Source: JAADHU01 sp964446495
GTDB taxonomy: Bacteria > Pseudomonadota > Gammaproteobacteria > Steroidobacterales > Woeseiaceae
Direction of reading: 5' to 3'
Length of the DNA: 64,000 nucleotides
Assembly (NCBI GenBank): GCA_964446495.1
Contig: CAYUOY010000002.1
Coordinates: 1-64,000, forward strand
Part shown: in pieces, positions 16,583 through 24,035 of the stretch
Numbering within the stretch: the stretch's first letter is position 1
Layout: each line of letters opens with the position of its first letter
The notes under the pieces: generated by a model
What the model saw: the letters and a program-made list of their open reading frames with translations, nothing else
Told to the model about the DNA's origin: nothing
Databases searched by the model: none
Translations under genes and position numbers: made by a program

Positions 16583-17047
16583 TCAGGCACCGCCGGCGAA
16601 ATCGTTCTGTCGCCAGGCCTCGTAAACCAGGATTGCCGCGGCGTTCGACAAATTCAGACTGCGATTCTCCGGTCGCATGGGAATTCGCAATTTTTGTGCT
16701 TCGGCCAGACCATCGAGGACCTCTGATGGCAGGCCGCGCGTTTCCGGCCCGAACACAAGCGCGTCCCCGGCCCGGAATGCAGGGGTCGAAAAAAGGGTCT
16801 TGCCACGGGTGCTCACCGCGAAAACGCGCGGCGATCCCAGGGATTCGAGGCAAGCCTCCAGCGTCGCATGTGTTGAGACTGGCGCGAATTCCCGATAGTC
16901 CAGTCCGGCACGCTTCAGTCTCGGCTCGTCGAGCTCAAAGCCCAGCGGCTCGATCAAATGCAAGTCCACACCGGTGTTGGCGCACAGGCGAATGATATTC
17001 CCGGTGTTGGGCGGAATTTCGGGTTGGTAGAGTATCAGGCTGAACAT
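16583..17047 (-). CDS. trmL: tRNA (cytidine(34)-2'-O)-methyltransferase
   Basis: SPOUT-fold enzyme that methylates the ribose of the wobble base in tRNA-Leu. The 154-residue product shows NTGNIIRLCANTG near the start, the SAM-binding knot segments LVFGPETRGLP and IPMRPENRSLNLSNAAAILVYEAWRQ. Length is that of E. coli TrmL. ATG 17047 gives the family N-terminus MFSLILYQPEIPPNTGN; a start at 17065 adds six residues. In E. coli trmL also sits by gpsA and secB. Confidence 0.94.
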   Translation of the reverse strand: MFSLILYQPEIPPNTGNIIRLCANTGVDLHLIEPLGFELDEPRLKRAGLDYREFAPVSTHATLEACLESLGSPRVFAVSTRGKTLFSTPAFRAGDALVFGPETRGLPSEVLDGLAEAQKLRIPMRPENRSLNLSNAAAILVYEAWRQNDFAGGA

Positions 17048-17172
17048 AGGGCTACGGACCGGCAAACAATCACGGTAGAATGCACGATCGTTTCAACCGA
17101 TTCCAATCCTGTGCTCGTGACAACAGTATTGTTGCTGTACGGGCTTCCTGAATTCCAGAATTCGACGGCAGC

Positions 17173-18120
17173 ATGACAACAGCACCTTCTTCGCCGGACA
17201 AAATGCTAGGGACAAGCTTTTGCGGCCTGGCTTTTGATTCGCCCATTGTCCTGCTTTCGGGCTGTGTTGGATTTGGCGAGGAATACACTCGCATTGACGG
17301 CTTCTCCAATCGGGATGCCGGGGCCGTAGTTTTGAAAGGCACTACGCTGGAACCGAGGCTCGGCAACGCGCCACATCGGGTCTATGAAACACCCATGGGC
17401 ATGCTGAATTCCATTGGTTTGCAGAATCCGGGTGTCGATAAAGTCGTCGCCAGCATTTTGCCGACATTGAACTTTGACGAAACCCGTTTCATCGCGAACG
17501 TCTGCGGCTCCACCATCGAGGACTACGCCGCCGTAACCAGGCGGTTCGATGATTCGCCGATTGATGCGATCGAAATAAACATTTCCTGCCCGAACGTCAA
17601 GCAAGGCGGCGTGTCATTCGGCAATTCCCCCGAGGTCTCGGCAGAGGTCGTAAGCGCTTGTCGCGCGGCAACCCGCAAACCGATCATTGCCAAGCTGTCG
17701 CCCAACCAGACCGATATCGCTGAGAATGCCCGCCGCTGCATAGAAGCCGGCGCCGACGCGCTCGCGGTCATCAACACAATGATGGGCATGGCCATTGATG
17801 TCGAGACGCGTGAACCCGTCCTGGGCAACATTCAGGGCGGACTGTCTGGCCCGGCCATAAAACCGGTTGCGCTGCTAAAAGTGAAACAGGTGTATGAAGT
17901 CGCCGGACCGCTGAATATCCCTATCATCGGTCAGGGCGGAATCACGACGACAAACGATGCTCTCGAGTTCATCATTGCCGGCGCGACGGCGGTCGGTCTC
18001 GGTACCGCTCTGTTTTACGATCCATTGCTCTGCGCCAAGATCAACCAGGGAATCGCAGACTACTTACGGAAAAATGAGCTGTCGTCGCCGCACGAGCTGA
18101 TCGGCACGCTGGTCGTCTAA
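17173..18120 (+). CDS. Dihydroorotate dehydrogenase, class 1B type
   Basis: FMN-binding TIM barrel (315 residues) that oxidises dihydroorotate to orotate in pyrimidine synthesis. The catalytic base is a Cys in EINISCPNVKQGGVSFGN, which marks class 1 (class 2 has Ser). GNAPHRVYETPMGMLNSIGLQNPG and the C-terminal phosphate/FMN loop IIGQGGITTTNDALEF and GATAVGLGTALFYDP fit class 1B. Class 1B enzymes normally pair with the PyrK electron-transfer subunit, and no pyrK is adjacent. It is divergent from trmL. A related dehydrogenase of unknown substrate is the alternative. Confidence 0.85.
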   Translation: MTTAPSSPDKMLGTSFCGLAFDSPIVLLSGCVGFGEEYTRIDGFSNRDAGAVVLKGTTLEPRLGNAPHRVYETPMGMLNSIGLQNPGVDKVVASILPTLNFDETRFIANVCGSTIEDYAAVTRRFDDSPIDAIEINISCPNVKQGGVSFGNSPEVSAEVVSACRAATRKPIIAKLSPNQTDIAENARRCIEAGADALAVINTMMGMAIDVETREPVLGNIQGGLSGPAIKPVALLKVKQVYEVAGPLNIPIIGQGGITTTNDALEFIIAGATAVGLGTALFYDPLLCAKINQGIADYLRKNELSSPHELIGTLVV

Positions 18121-18175
18121 CAGCCTGTTGATAAAGTCTCGAAGGGCGTTTTCAACCGCTGACCAGATAAGTCGT

Positions 18176-19591
18176 TCATAGATTCTCCAGCCCCAACTCC
18201 CGAATCTTCCGCGCCAGGGTATTGCGACCCCAACCCAGAATCTTTGCGGCCTCCTGTCGATGGCCGCCTGCTTTTTTGAGTGCAGCCTGAATCAATACGG
18301 CTTCCAGTGCCGGGACGGCCAGCTCGAGCAGCGGGGTTGCAGAATCGGTCAATGTCTGGTGCTCCGCCCAATGCCCCAGGGATTCCGTCCAGGTCTCGAT
18401 GGACGAAGAGGTGGCGGCCGATTTTCCCAGGTCGGCGCTGATATCGGGCGCCGTGATGGTGCCGCCAGGTGCCGTGATCGTGAGCCTTCGCGTTGCGTTC
18501 ACCAGTTGGCGCACGTTGCCGGGCCAGTCGTAAGCCTGCAGTAACTCCAGCGCATCACTGCTGATTGTTTTGGGCGATGTTTTCAATTCTGTTGCGGCAC
18601 TGGCGAGGTAGTGTTTCAGCAGCAGCGGTATATCCGCTCGGCGCTGACGCAACGGCGGTGTGTGAATGCGGACAACGTTCAGGCGATGGAACAGGTCTTC
18701 ACGGAAGCGGCCTTCTTTGACGGCAAGCGCGAGATCCTGGTGGGTCGCTGCAATGACGCGCACATCGACCGAAATGGTTTCTTCGCCACCCACTCGGAAA
18801 AATTCGCTTTCTGCCAAAACCCTTAGCAGACGCGTCTGCAGGGCGGGCGACATGTCGCCGATTTCATCGAGAAAAAACGTACCTCCGTCGGCCTGCTCGA
18901 AACGGCCTATACGACGGGTGCTGGCGCCGGTAAAGGAACCTCGCTCATGGCCGAACAATTCGGACTCGAGCAAATCGGCTGCAATGGCCGAGGTGTTAAG
19001 GGCGACAAAGGGCTGTTCTGCCCGGGGGCTGTGCTGGTGAAGCGCGCGCGCGACAAGCTCTTTACCGGTGCCGGATTCGCCGGTAATCAGGACGGTCATG
19101 CTGCTGCCGGAGAGGCGGCCAATTGATCGAAACACCTCCTGCATGGCTGGCGCGCTGCCCAAAAGCGAGGGCTGGCTATTGGTACTGGTTTCGCTTGAGG
19201 CCGTTTCCACGGGAGTGTTTTGACCCGCCGCTCGTTTGACCAGATCTACCACCTCGTCGAGGTCAAATGGTTTTGGCAAATACTCGAATGCACCGCCGCG
19301 ATACGCAGAAACGGCACTGTCCAGATCCGAATGCGCGGTCATAACGATAACCGGAAGGTGCGCGTGCGTGTGGGTGAGCCGCTCCATCAAGGTGATGCCA
19401 TCCAACCCTGGCATGCGAACGTCGGTAAGCAGTACGTCCGGCGAGGTGTGCGCAATGGCCTCGAGAAGGTGTTCGGCCCTTTCAAAACTGCGGGTTCGCC
19501 AGCCCTCCTGACGCAATGCTTTCTCCAACACCCAGCGGACCGATTGGTCGTCGTCGACGACCCAGATGTTGAGCTCAGCGTCGGGCATCAT
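18176..19591 (-). CDS. ntrC: Nitrogen regulation response regulator NtrC
   Basis: Sigma-54-dependent activator of nitrogen genes. 471 residues: receiver domain with phosphoacceptor Asp in LLTDVRMPGLDG (about residue 57), AAA+ domain with Walker A GESGTGKELVARALH, the sigma-54 loop GSFTGA (usual GAFTGA), Walker B FFLDEIGDM, and a C-terminal Fis-type helix-turn-helix (AALKKAGGHRQEAAKILGWG). ATG 19591 is chosen; it overlaps the ntrB stop. It is the last gene of the ntrB-ntrC pair, downstream of glnA and a DUF4124 gene. Confidence 0.95.
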   Translation of the reverse strand: MMPDAELNIWVVDDDQSVRWVLEKALRQEGWRTRSFERAEHLLEAIAHTSPDVLLTDVRMPGLDGITLMERLTHTHAHLPVIVMTAHSDLDSAVSAYRGGAFEYLPKPFDLDEVVDLVKRAAGQNTPVETASSETSTNSQPSLLGSAPAMQEVFRSIGRLSGSSMTVLITGESGTGKELVARALHQHSPRAEQPFVALNTSAIAADLLESELFGHERGSFTGASTRRIGRFEQADGGTFFLDEIGDMSPALQTRLLRVLAESEFFRVGGEETISVDVRVIAATHQDLALAVKEGRFREDLFHRLNVVRIHTPPLRQRRADIPLLLKHYLASAATELKTSPKTISSDALELLQAYDWPGNVRQLVNATRRLTITAPGGTITAPDISADLGKSAATSSSIETWTESLGHWAEHQTLTDSATPLLELAVPALEAVLIQAALKKAGGHRQEAAKILGWGRNTLARKIRELGLENL

Positions 19592-20672
19592 TCGGCGCCG
19601 CAGTGGCAAGAGGGATGCGCACGGAGAAGACCGTACAGCCGGGCCGGCTGTCGAATTCAATCAGTCCGCCGTGGCGACTGAGAAGTTCCTGGGCGACGGG
19701 CAGGCCGAGACCGGTACCGTCGGGCCGGCTGGTCACCAGAGGATAAAAAATCGAGTCCTGCAGTGGTGCCGGTACACCGGGTCCGTCGTCTTCAATGTCG
19801 ATAGTCGCAATGACCGGGTGACGTGTTTCGCCAATGGTGAAGTTCATGATGGCCCGCGTGCGCACGATGATTTGGCCCTGTCCTTCCAACGCATGCAGGG
19901 CGTTCTGCAACAAGTTGATCAGGGCCTGAATGATCTGCTCACGATCCAGGTTTATCGCGGGCAGGCCGGCGTCATAATCACGTACGAGGTGCACCTTGTC
20001 GCCCAGCTCCGGTTCCAGCAGACGCAAAACGTATTCGAGCAATTCGTGCACATTTTCGCTTTGTTTTTTGGGCGGCCCGCCGGGGCCCAGGAGGATGTCG
20101 ACCAGGCTTGCCAGCCGATCCGCTTCGCTGATGATCACGTTGGTAAATTCGAGTTGTTCGTCACTCGACAATTGCCTGGCAAGCAATTGGGCGGCGCCAC
20201 GTAGACCGCCCAGCGGATTCTTTATTTCGTGCGCGAGTTGCCGAATCATTTGACGGCCGGCACCGTGTTGTATCAAAAGCGCGTTCTCGCGGCTAATTTG
20301 CAGGCGGCGGGTTACATCGGTCATTTCGATCAGCAGGTAAGGAGCGCCGGCCTTGCCCGGGATGACAGAGGTACGGGTTTCGATGGTGCGATTGTTTGGG
20401 TGAACTTCGGAGGGTGCGAGACTGAGTTCGCTGGCATGGGAAATTTGGGTCGCCAGGGTCTTGATAAGAACGTCGGCGAATCCTTTGTCATCGTCGATAT
20501 AGGGCAAGATCGGCTGGGAGCAGGCGCGGCGGCGAGAAATGCCAAGCAGATTTTCAGCGGCAGGATTGAGTTCGCTGATCAGGAGATTCTCGTCGACCAG
20601 AATAACGGCGGTATTCAGTCCTTCGAAAATATCGGTGAAATTCGGGGGGTCCTGACCTGGGCGAGAGGGCAA
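19575..20672 (-). CDS. glnL: Nitrogen regulation sensor kinase NtrB
   Basis: Histidine kinase that phosphorylates NtrC under control of PII. It has an N-terminal PAS domain (ILVDENLLISELNPAAENLL), the phosphorylated His in QLAHEIKNPLGGLRGAAQ, and the ATP-binding domain with NLLQNALHAL, DDGPGVP and GTGLGLPVAQ. No ATG or GTG lies between the stop of the DUF4124 gene and the PAS domain. TTG 20672 gives 365 residues, near the usual length, so it is the likely start, but without a clear ribosome binding site. An open frame to 20966 overlaps the DUF4124 gene and is not favoured. Confidence 0.9.
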   Translation of the reverse strand: MPSRPGQDPPNFTDIFEGLNTAVILVDENLLISELNPAAENLLGISRRRACSQPILPYIDDDKGFADVLIKTLATQISHASELSLAPSEVHPNNRTIETRTSVIPGKAGAPYLLIEMTDVTRRLQISRENALLIQHGAGRQMIRQLAHEIKNPLGGLRGAAQLLARQLSSDEQLEFTNVIISEADRLASLVDILLGPGGPPKKQSENVHELLEYVLRLLEPELGDKVHLVRDYDAGLPAINLDREQIIQALINLLQNALHALEGQGQIIVRTRAIMNFTIGETRHPVIATIDIEDDGPGVPAPLQDSIFYPLVTSRPDGTGLGLPVAQELLSRHGGLIEFDSRPGCTVFSVRIPLATAAPNDARR

Positions 20673-20683
20673 GCGGGTTTTGT

Positions 20684-21247
20684 CTAATTGCCGCGAGGGC
20701 GGGGAGCCGGAATGGGGCTGCTGGGGCTGTTTATGTTTGTTTGCTGCACATAAAAGCGATTCGTTTGACTGCGAATCTGGAGCTTGCCCGCCGCATCGAC
20801 GACTTCCACCTGCAGGTTGTGCACGCCGCGAAAGACCTCTTCCAGCGTGAAGGACGTCCCGGACACTACCTGCGGTTCCCCGTCGTAGTACGCTCGCACC
20901 TGGTGGCCGCGCTGCAGCCCCGGTTGCAGGTTGAGGGAGACATTTAGGACCGATCCGATGTTCCACAAGGTCTCTTCTGCGCCGGGCGAGGTGATGGTGA
21001 GACTTTCATATTTTGCCGCCGGTTCTTCCGGCTCTGGTTTAACCACCGCTCTTGCCGTTGGTGTCGGAGACCGGGCGGGCGTGGTGCGGCGGACGGGGCT
21101 ACGTGGCAGCTCGATGCGTTCGGCGCCAGGTTCCGGGCGATCCGAATAGTGCACCACGCCGGTTTCATCCACCCACTTGTAGGCTTGCGCTGCGACCATT
21201 CCGGCGGCCGCCAACGATAATATAGCGATGAGAATTCGGCTGAACAT
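20684..21247 (-). CDS. DUF4124 domain-containing exported protein
   Basis: 187 residues. After a signal peptide (MFSRILIAILSLAAAGMVAA) comes the DUF4124 segment QAYKWVDETGVVHYSDRPEPGAE, then a Pro/Ala/Thr-rich linker and a beta-rich C-terminal part resembling an Ig-like domain (LNVSLNLQPGLQRGHQVRAY). Such proteins are common between glnA and ntrB in gammaproteobacteria; the function is unknown. It is probably in one transcript with glnA and ntrBC; the next gene, ntrB, starts 11 bp after its stop. Confidence 0.85.
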   Translation of the reverse strand: MFSRILIAILSLAAAGMVAAQAYKWVDETGVVHYSDRPEPGAERIELPRSPVRRTTPARSPTPTARAVVKPEPEEPAAKYESLTITSPGAEETLWNIGSVLNVSLNLQPGLQRGHQVRAYYDGEPQVVSGTSFTLEEVFRGVHNLQVEVVDAAGKLQIRSQTNRFYVQQTNINSPSSPIPAPRPRGN

Positions 21248-21284
21248 GGGCCTAGCATAACAGCGCCTTCGTGGGAGAGGTAGC

Positions 21285-21311
21285 AACCGGGCGGCAAAAT
21301 GCCGCCCGGTT
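21285..21311 (-). terminator. Perfect 11-bp hairpin between glnA and the DUF4124 gene
   Basis: AACCGGGCGGC (21285-21295) and its complement (21301-21311) enclose a 5-nt loop, 17 bp after the glnA stop. No T tract follows on the minus strand, so it is more likely a partial terminator or an mRNA-stabilising hairpin that lowers expression of ntrBC relative to glnA. Confidence 0.5.
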
Positions 21312-21328
21312 CACACTTTTGGGGTCGC

Positions 21329-22738
21329 CTACAAGCTGTAATACATGTCAAATTCGACTGGATGGGTAGTCATGCGCAATCTGGTGACATTTTCCGTTTG
21401 CAGACCAATATAGGCGTCGATAAGACCGTCGCTGAAAACGTCGCCTGCTTTCAGGAATTCGCGGTCCTTATCCAGCTCCTCCAGGGCCTCCTCCAGCGAA
21501 AACGCGACCAGGTCGAGATTTTTTTCCTCCTCTGGCGGCAGATCATAAAGGTCTTTATCCATGGCTTCGCCGGGGTGAATTTTGTTGCTGATGCCATCGA
21601 GACCGGCGAGCATCAATGCCGCAAATGCCAGGTAGGGATTGGCCATCGAATCCGGGAAGCGCACCTCGATGCGGCGAGCCTTCGGATTCGATTCATAGGG
21701 AATACGTATCGATGCCGAGCGGTTGCGTGCTGAGTAGGCGAGTATCGTCGGCGCCTCAAAACCCGGCACCAGTCGCTTGTAGCTGTTGGTGGCGGGGTTT
21801 GTAAACGCATTGATCGCTTTGGCGTGTTTGATAAGCCCGCCGATGTAGTACAACGCCATGTCAGACAAACCGCCGTAGCCATCGCCGGTAAAAAGGTTGT
21901 TGCCGTCCTTGAACAGCGACATATGAACGTGCATACCACTACCGTTGTCACTGACCAGCGGTTTAGGCATGAAGGTCGCGGTCTTCCCATAACTGTGAGC
22001 AATGTTATGCACGACATACTTGAGAATCTGTACCTCGTCGGCTTTGCGCATCAGGGTGTTGTATTTGACGCCGATTTCACATTGCCCGGCAGTAGCCACT
22101 TCGTGGTGATGAACTTCGGTTTCCAGACCCATCTCCTCCAGAGCCAGGCACATGGCGGAACGAATATCGTGCAACGAGTCGACCGGGGGAACCGGGAAGT
22201 AGCCGCCCTTGACGGTGGGCCGGTGACCGGCATTGCTTTCTTCGTAGCGGCGACCGGTGTTCCAGGCACCTTCACTGGAGTCGATGGAATAGAACGCGCC
22301 CTGCATGTTGTCGTCCCAGCGGACATCGTCAAAGACGAAAAACTCGTTCTCTGGCCCGAAATTGGCGATATCGGCAATGCCGGTTGATTTGAGGTAGACC
22401 TCCGCTCGTCTCGCCAGTGACCGCGGACAACGGTCGTAACCCAGCATGGTGGCGGGCTCCATGACATCGCAGCGCAGGTTCAGGGTCGCGTCATCGTAAA
22501 AAACGTCCACCACGGCCGAGGTTGCATCCGGCAACAAGACCATGTCGGACTCATTGATACCCTTCCAGCCGGCAATCGACGAACCGTCAAACATCTTGCC
22601 ATCTTCAAACAGGCTCTCATCGACCGTATGGGCTGGCGAGGTGACATGCTGTTCCTTGCCCCGGGTATCGGTAAAGCGATAGTCAACAAACTTGATGTCT
22701 CTTTCTTTGATCAGGGCAATCACCTCGGCAGGCGTCAT
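21329..22738 (-). CDS. glnA: Glutamine synthetase, type I
   Basis: ATP-dependent synthesis of glutamine from glutamate and ammonia. The 469-residue dodecamer subunit has the family blocks KMFDGSSIAGWKGINESDM, FGPENEFFVFDDV, VHHHEVATAGQCEIG, NGSGMHVHMSL, the glutamate-contacting NRSASIRIP and the adenylylation site Tyr in DKDLYDLPPEE. It is therefore the GS-I-beta type regulated by GlnE. ATG 22738 is preceded by AAGGA; upstream codons to 22876 are not coding. Regulation by NtrC and sigma-54 is supported by the sites at 22844-22967. Confidence 0.97.
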   Translation of the reverse strand: MTPAEVIALIKERDIKFVDYRFTDTRGKEQHVTSPAHTVDESLFEDGKMFDGSSIAGWKGINESDMVLLPDATSAVVDVFYDDATLNLRCDVMEPATMLGYDRCPRSLARRAEVYLKSTGIADIANFGPENEFFVFDDVRWDDNMQGAFYSIDSSEGAWNTGRRYEESNAGHRPTVKGGYFPVPPVDSLHDIRSAMCLALEEMGLETEVHHHEVATAGQCEIGVKYNTLMRKADEVQILKYVVHNIAHSYGKTATFMPKPLVSDNGSGMHVHMSLFKDGNNLFTGDGYGGLSDMALYYIGGLIKHAKAINAFTNPATNSYKRLVPGFEAPTILAYSARNRSASIRIPYESNPKARRIEVRFPDSMANPYLAFAALMLAGLDGISNKIHPGEAMDKDLYDLPPEEEKNLDLVAFSLEEALEELDKDREFLKAGDVFSDGLIDAYIGLQTENVTRLRMTTHPVEFDMYYSL

Positions 22739-22843
22739 GGCGGTATCCTTCTTGTTAGTAGTGGCGGTCCATCCGGTTGGTGGTGGCGTCCGTGCTAGCG
22801 GCGGGCCTGTTACCAGCAGGGATGGTTCGGTTCGAAGACTAAA

Positions 22844-22860
22844 TGCACGATGCATGCCAA
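22844..22860 (-). promoter_or_regulatory. Sigma-54 promoter of glnA
   Basis: On the minus strand TTGGCATGCATCGTGCA matches 14 of 17 consensus positions of the -24/-12 element, with the invariant GG and GC correctly spaced. The start of transcription would be near 22833, about 95 nt before the glnA ATG. Confidence 0.65.
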
Positions 22861-22921
22861 TTATAGCATCACACAAGATGTTGATTTATAAGTGAATTCA
22901 GCGCGCCCTTGTTCGCATATT

Positions 22922-22967
22922 GCACTGTTTTAGTGCGCGCGACACCGTTCGCGCACAATTATAGGGC
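22922..22967 (-). promoter_or_regulatory. Paired NtrC binding sites upstream of glnA
   Basis: Site 1 is a perfect GCAC-N7-GTGC dyad (22922-22936). Site 2 is GCAC-N7-GGGC (22953-22967), one mismatch. Their centres are 31 bp apart, three helical turns, and lie about 96 and 127 bp before the predicted start, much like the E. coli glnA enhancer (-108 and -140). Confidence 0.65.
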
Positions 22968-23096
22968 AGAACAGCGGAGCCTGCATCCTGATTCCGCCCG
23001 GCAACCCGGGGCACGTCGGGCGGGCAAGCGCGCGGTCGCTTTTTTCATCCCGCGGCAGGTTATACTGCGCGCCTCTTTTTTTGCGTGAATGTGTTG

Positions 23097-24035
23097 ATGG
23101 ACAAGGAAACCCCACCGGGGCCGCTCAGTTTTCAGGACCTGATCTTCCGCCTGCAAAGCTTTTGGGCCGATCAGGGCTGTGTAATCGCCCAGCCGTATGA
23201 CATGGAAATGGGTGCGGGCACGTTTCACCCGGCCACCTTTTTGCGTGCCATAGGGCCCGAGCCCTGGAGCGCGGCCTACGTGCAACCGTGCCGGCGACCC
23301 ACCGACGGCCGCTATGGAGACAACCCTTTTCGCCTGCAGCACTATTATCAGTTCCAGGTCATTATCAAGCCGTCCCCGGATAACATCCAGGACCTGTACC
23401 TGGAGTCGCTTCGCAGCATTGGAATTGACACGCGAGTGCACGATATCCGCTTCGTTGAGGATAACTGGGAATCGCCGACGCTCGGCGCCTGGGGTCTTGG
23501 GTGGGAGGTCTGGCTGAACGGCATGGAAGTAACTCAATTCACCTACTTTCAGCAGGTCGGCGGGCTGGAGTGCCGCCCGGTCAGCGGTGAGATCACCTAC
23601 GGTCTCGAGCGACTCGCCATGTACCTGCAAAGCGTCGAAAGCATTTATGACCTCACCTGGACCGACGGCCCGCTGGGGCGGGTAACCTACGGCGATGTGT
23701 ATCACCAGAACGAGGTTGAGCAATCCACCTACAACTTCGAGCAGGCGGATACCGCCGCGTTGTTCTCGCACTTCGATCAGGCGGAAAGGGAGAGTTTGCG
23801 CCTGGTCGAGCTGGCGTTGGTCTTGCCTGGCTATGAACAGATGCTAAGGGCCTCGCATGCCTTCAATCTTCTCGATGCGCGCAAAGTGATTTCGGTCAGT
23901 GAGCGGCAGCGATTTATTCTCCGCGTCCGCGCCCTGTCGCGTGCCGTCGCCGAGGCCTATTTCGCCTCCCGCGAGGCGCTGTCCTTTCCGCTTTTGAAAG
24001 CCGCGGCCGCCAATGCCGGGGAGAGCGCCGAGTGA
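23097..24035 (+). CDS. glyQ: Glycine--tRNA ligase alpha subunit
   Basis: Catalytic subunit of the bacterial alpha2-beta2 glycyl-tRNA synthetase. 312 residues: SFQDLIFRLQSFWADQGCVI, QPYDMEMGAGTFHPATFLRA, YVQPCRRPTDGRYGDNPFRLQHYYQFQVIIKP and GLERLAMYLQ are near-invariant in the family. ATG 23097 is preferred over GTG 23085 and GTG 23091. glyS overlaps its end by 4 bp. It heads the conserved glyQ-glyS-gmhB-plsC order. Confidence 0.97.
   Translation: MDKETPPGPLSFQDLIFRLQSFWADQGCVIAQPYDMEMGAGTFHPATFLRAIGPEPWSAAYVQPCRRPTDGRYGDNPFRLQHYYQFQVIIKPSPDNIQDLYLESLRSIGIDTRVHDIRFVEDNWESPTLGAWGLGWEVWLNGMEVTQFTYFQQVGGLECRPVSGEITYGLERLAMYLQSVESIYDLTWTDGPLGRVTYGDVYHQNEVEQSTYNFEQADTAALFSHFDQAERESLRLVELALVLPGYEQMLRASHAFNLLDARKVISVSERQRFILRVRALSRAVAEAYFASREALSFPLLKAAAANAGESAE

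Larger units (their letters stand above)
22739..23096. other. glnA-glyQ divergent intergenic region
   Basis: No gene is present. It holds the glnA sigma-54 promoter and two NtrC sites on the left, and a TATACT -10 candidate for glyQ at 23061-23066 on the right. Confidence 0.6.
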
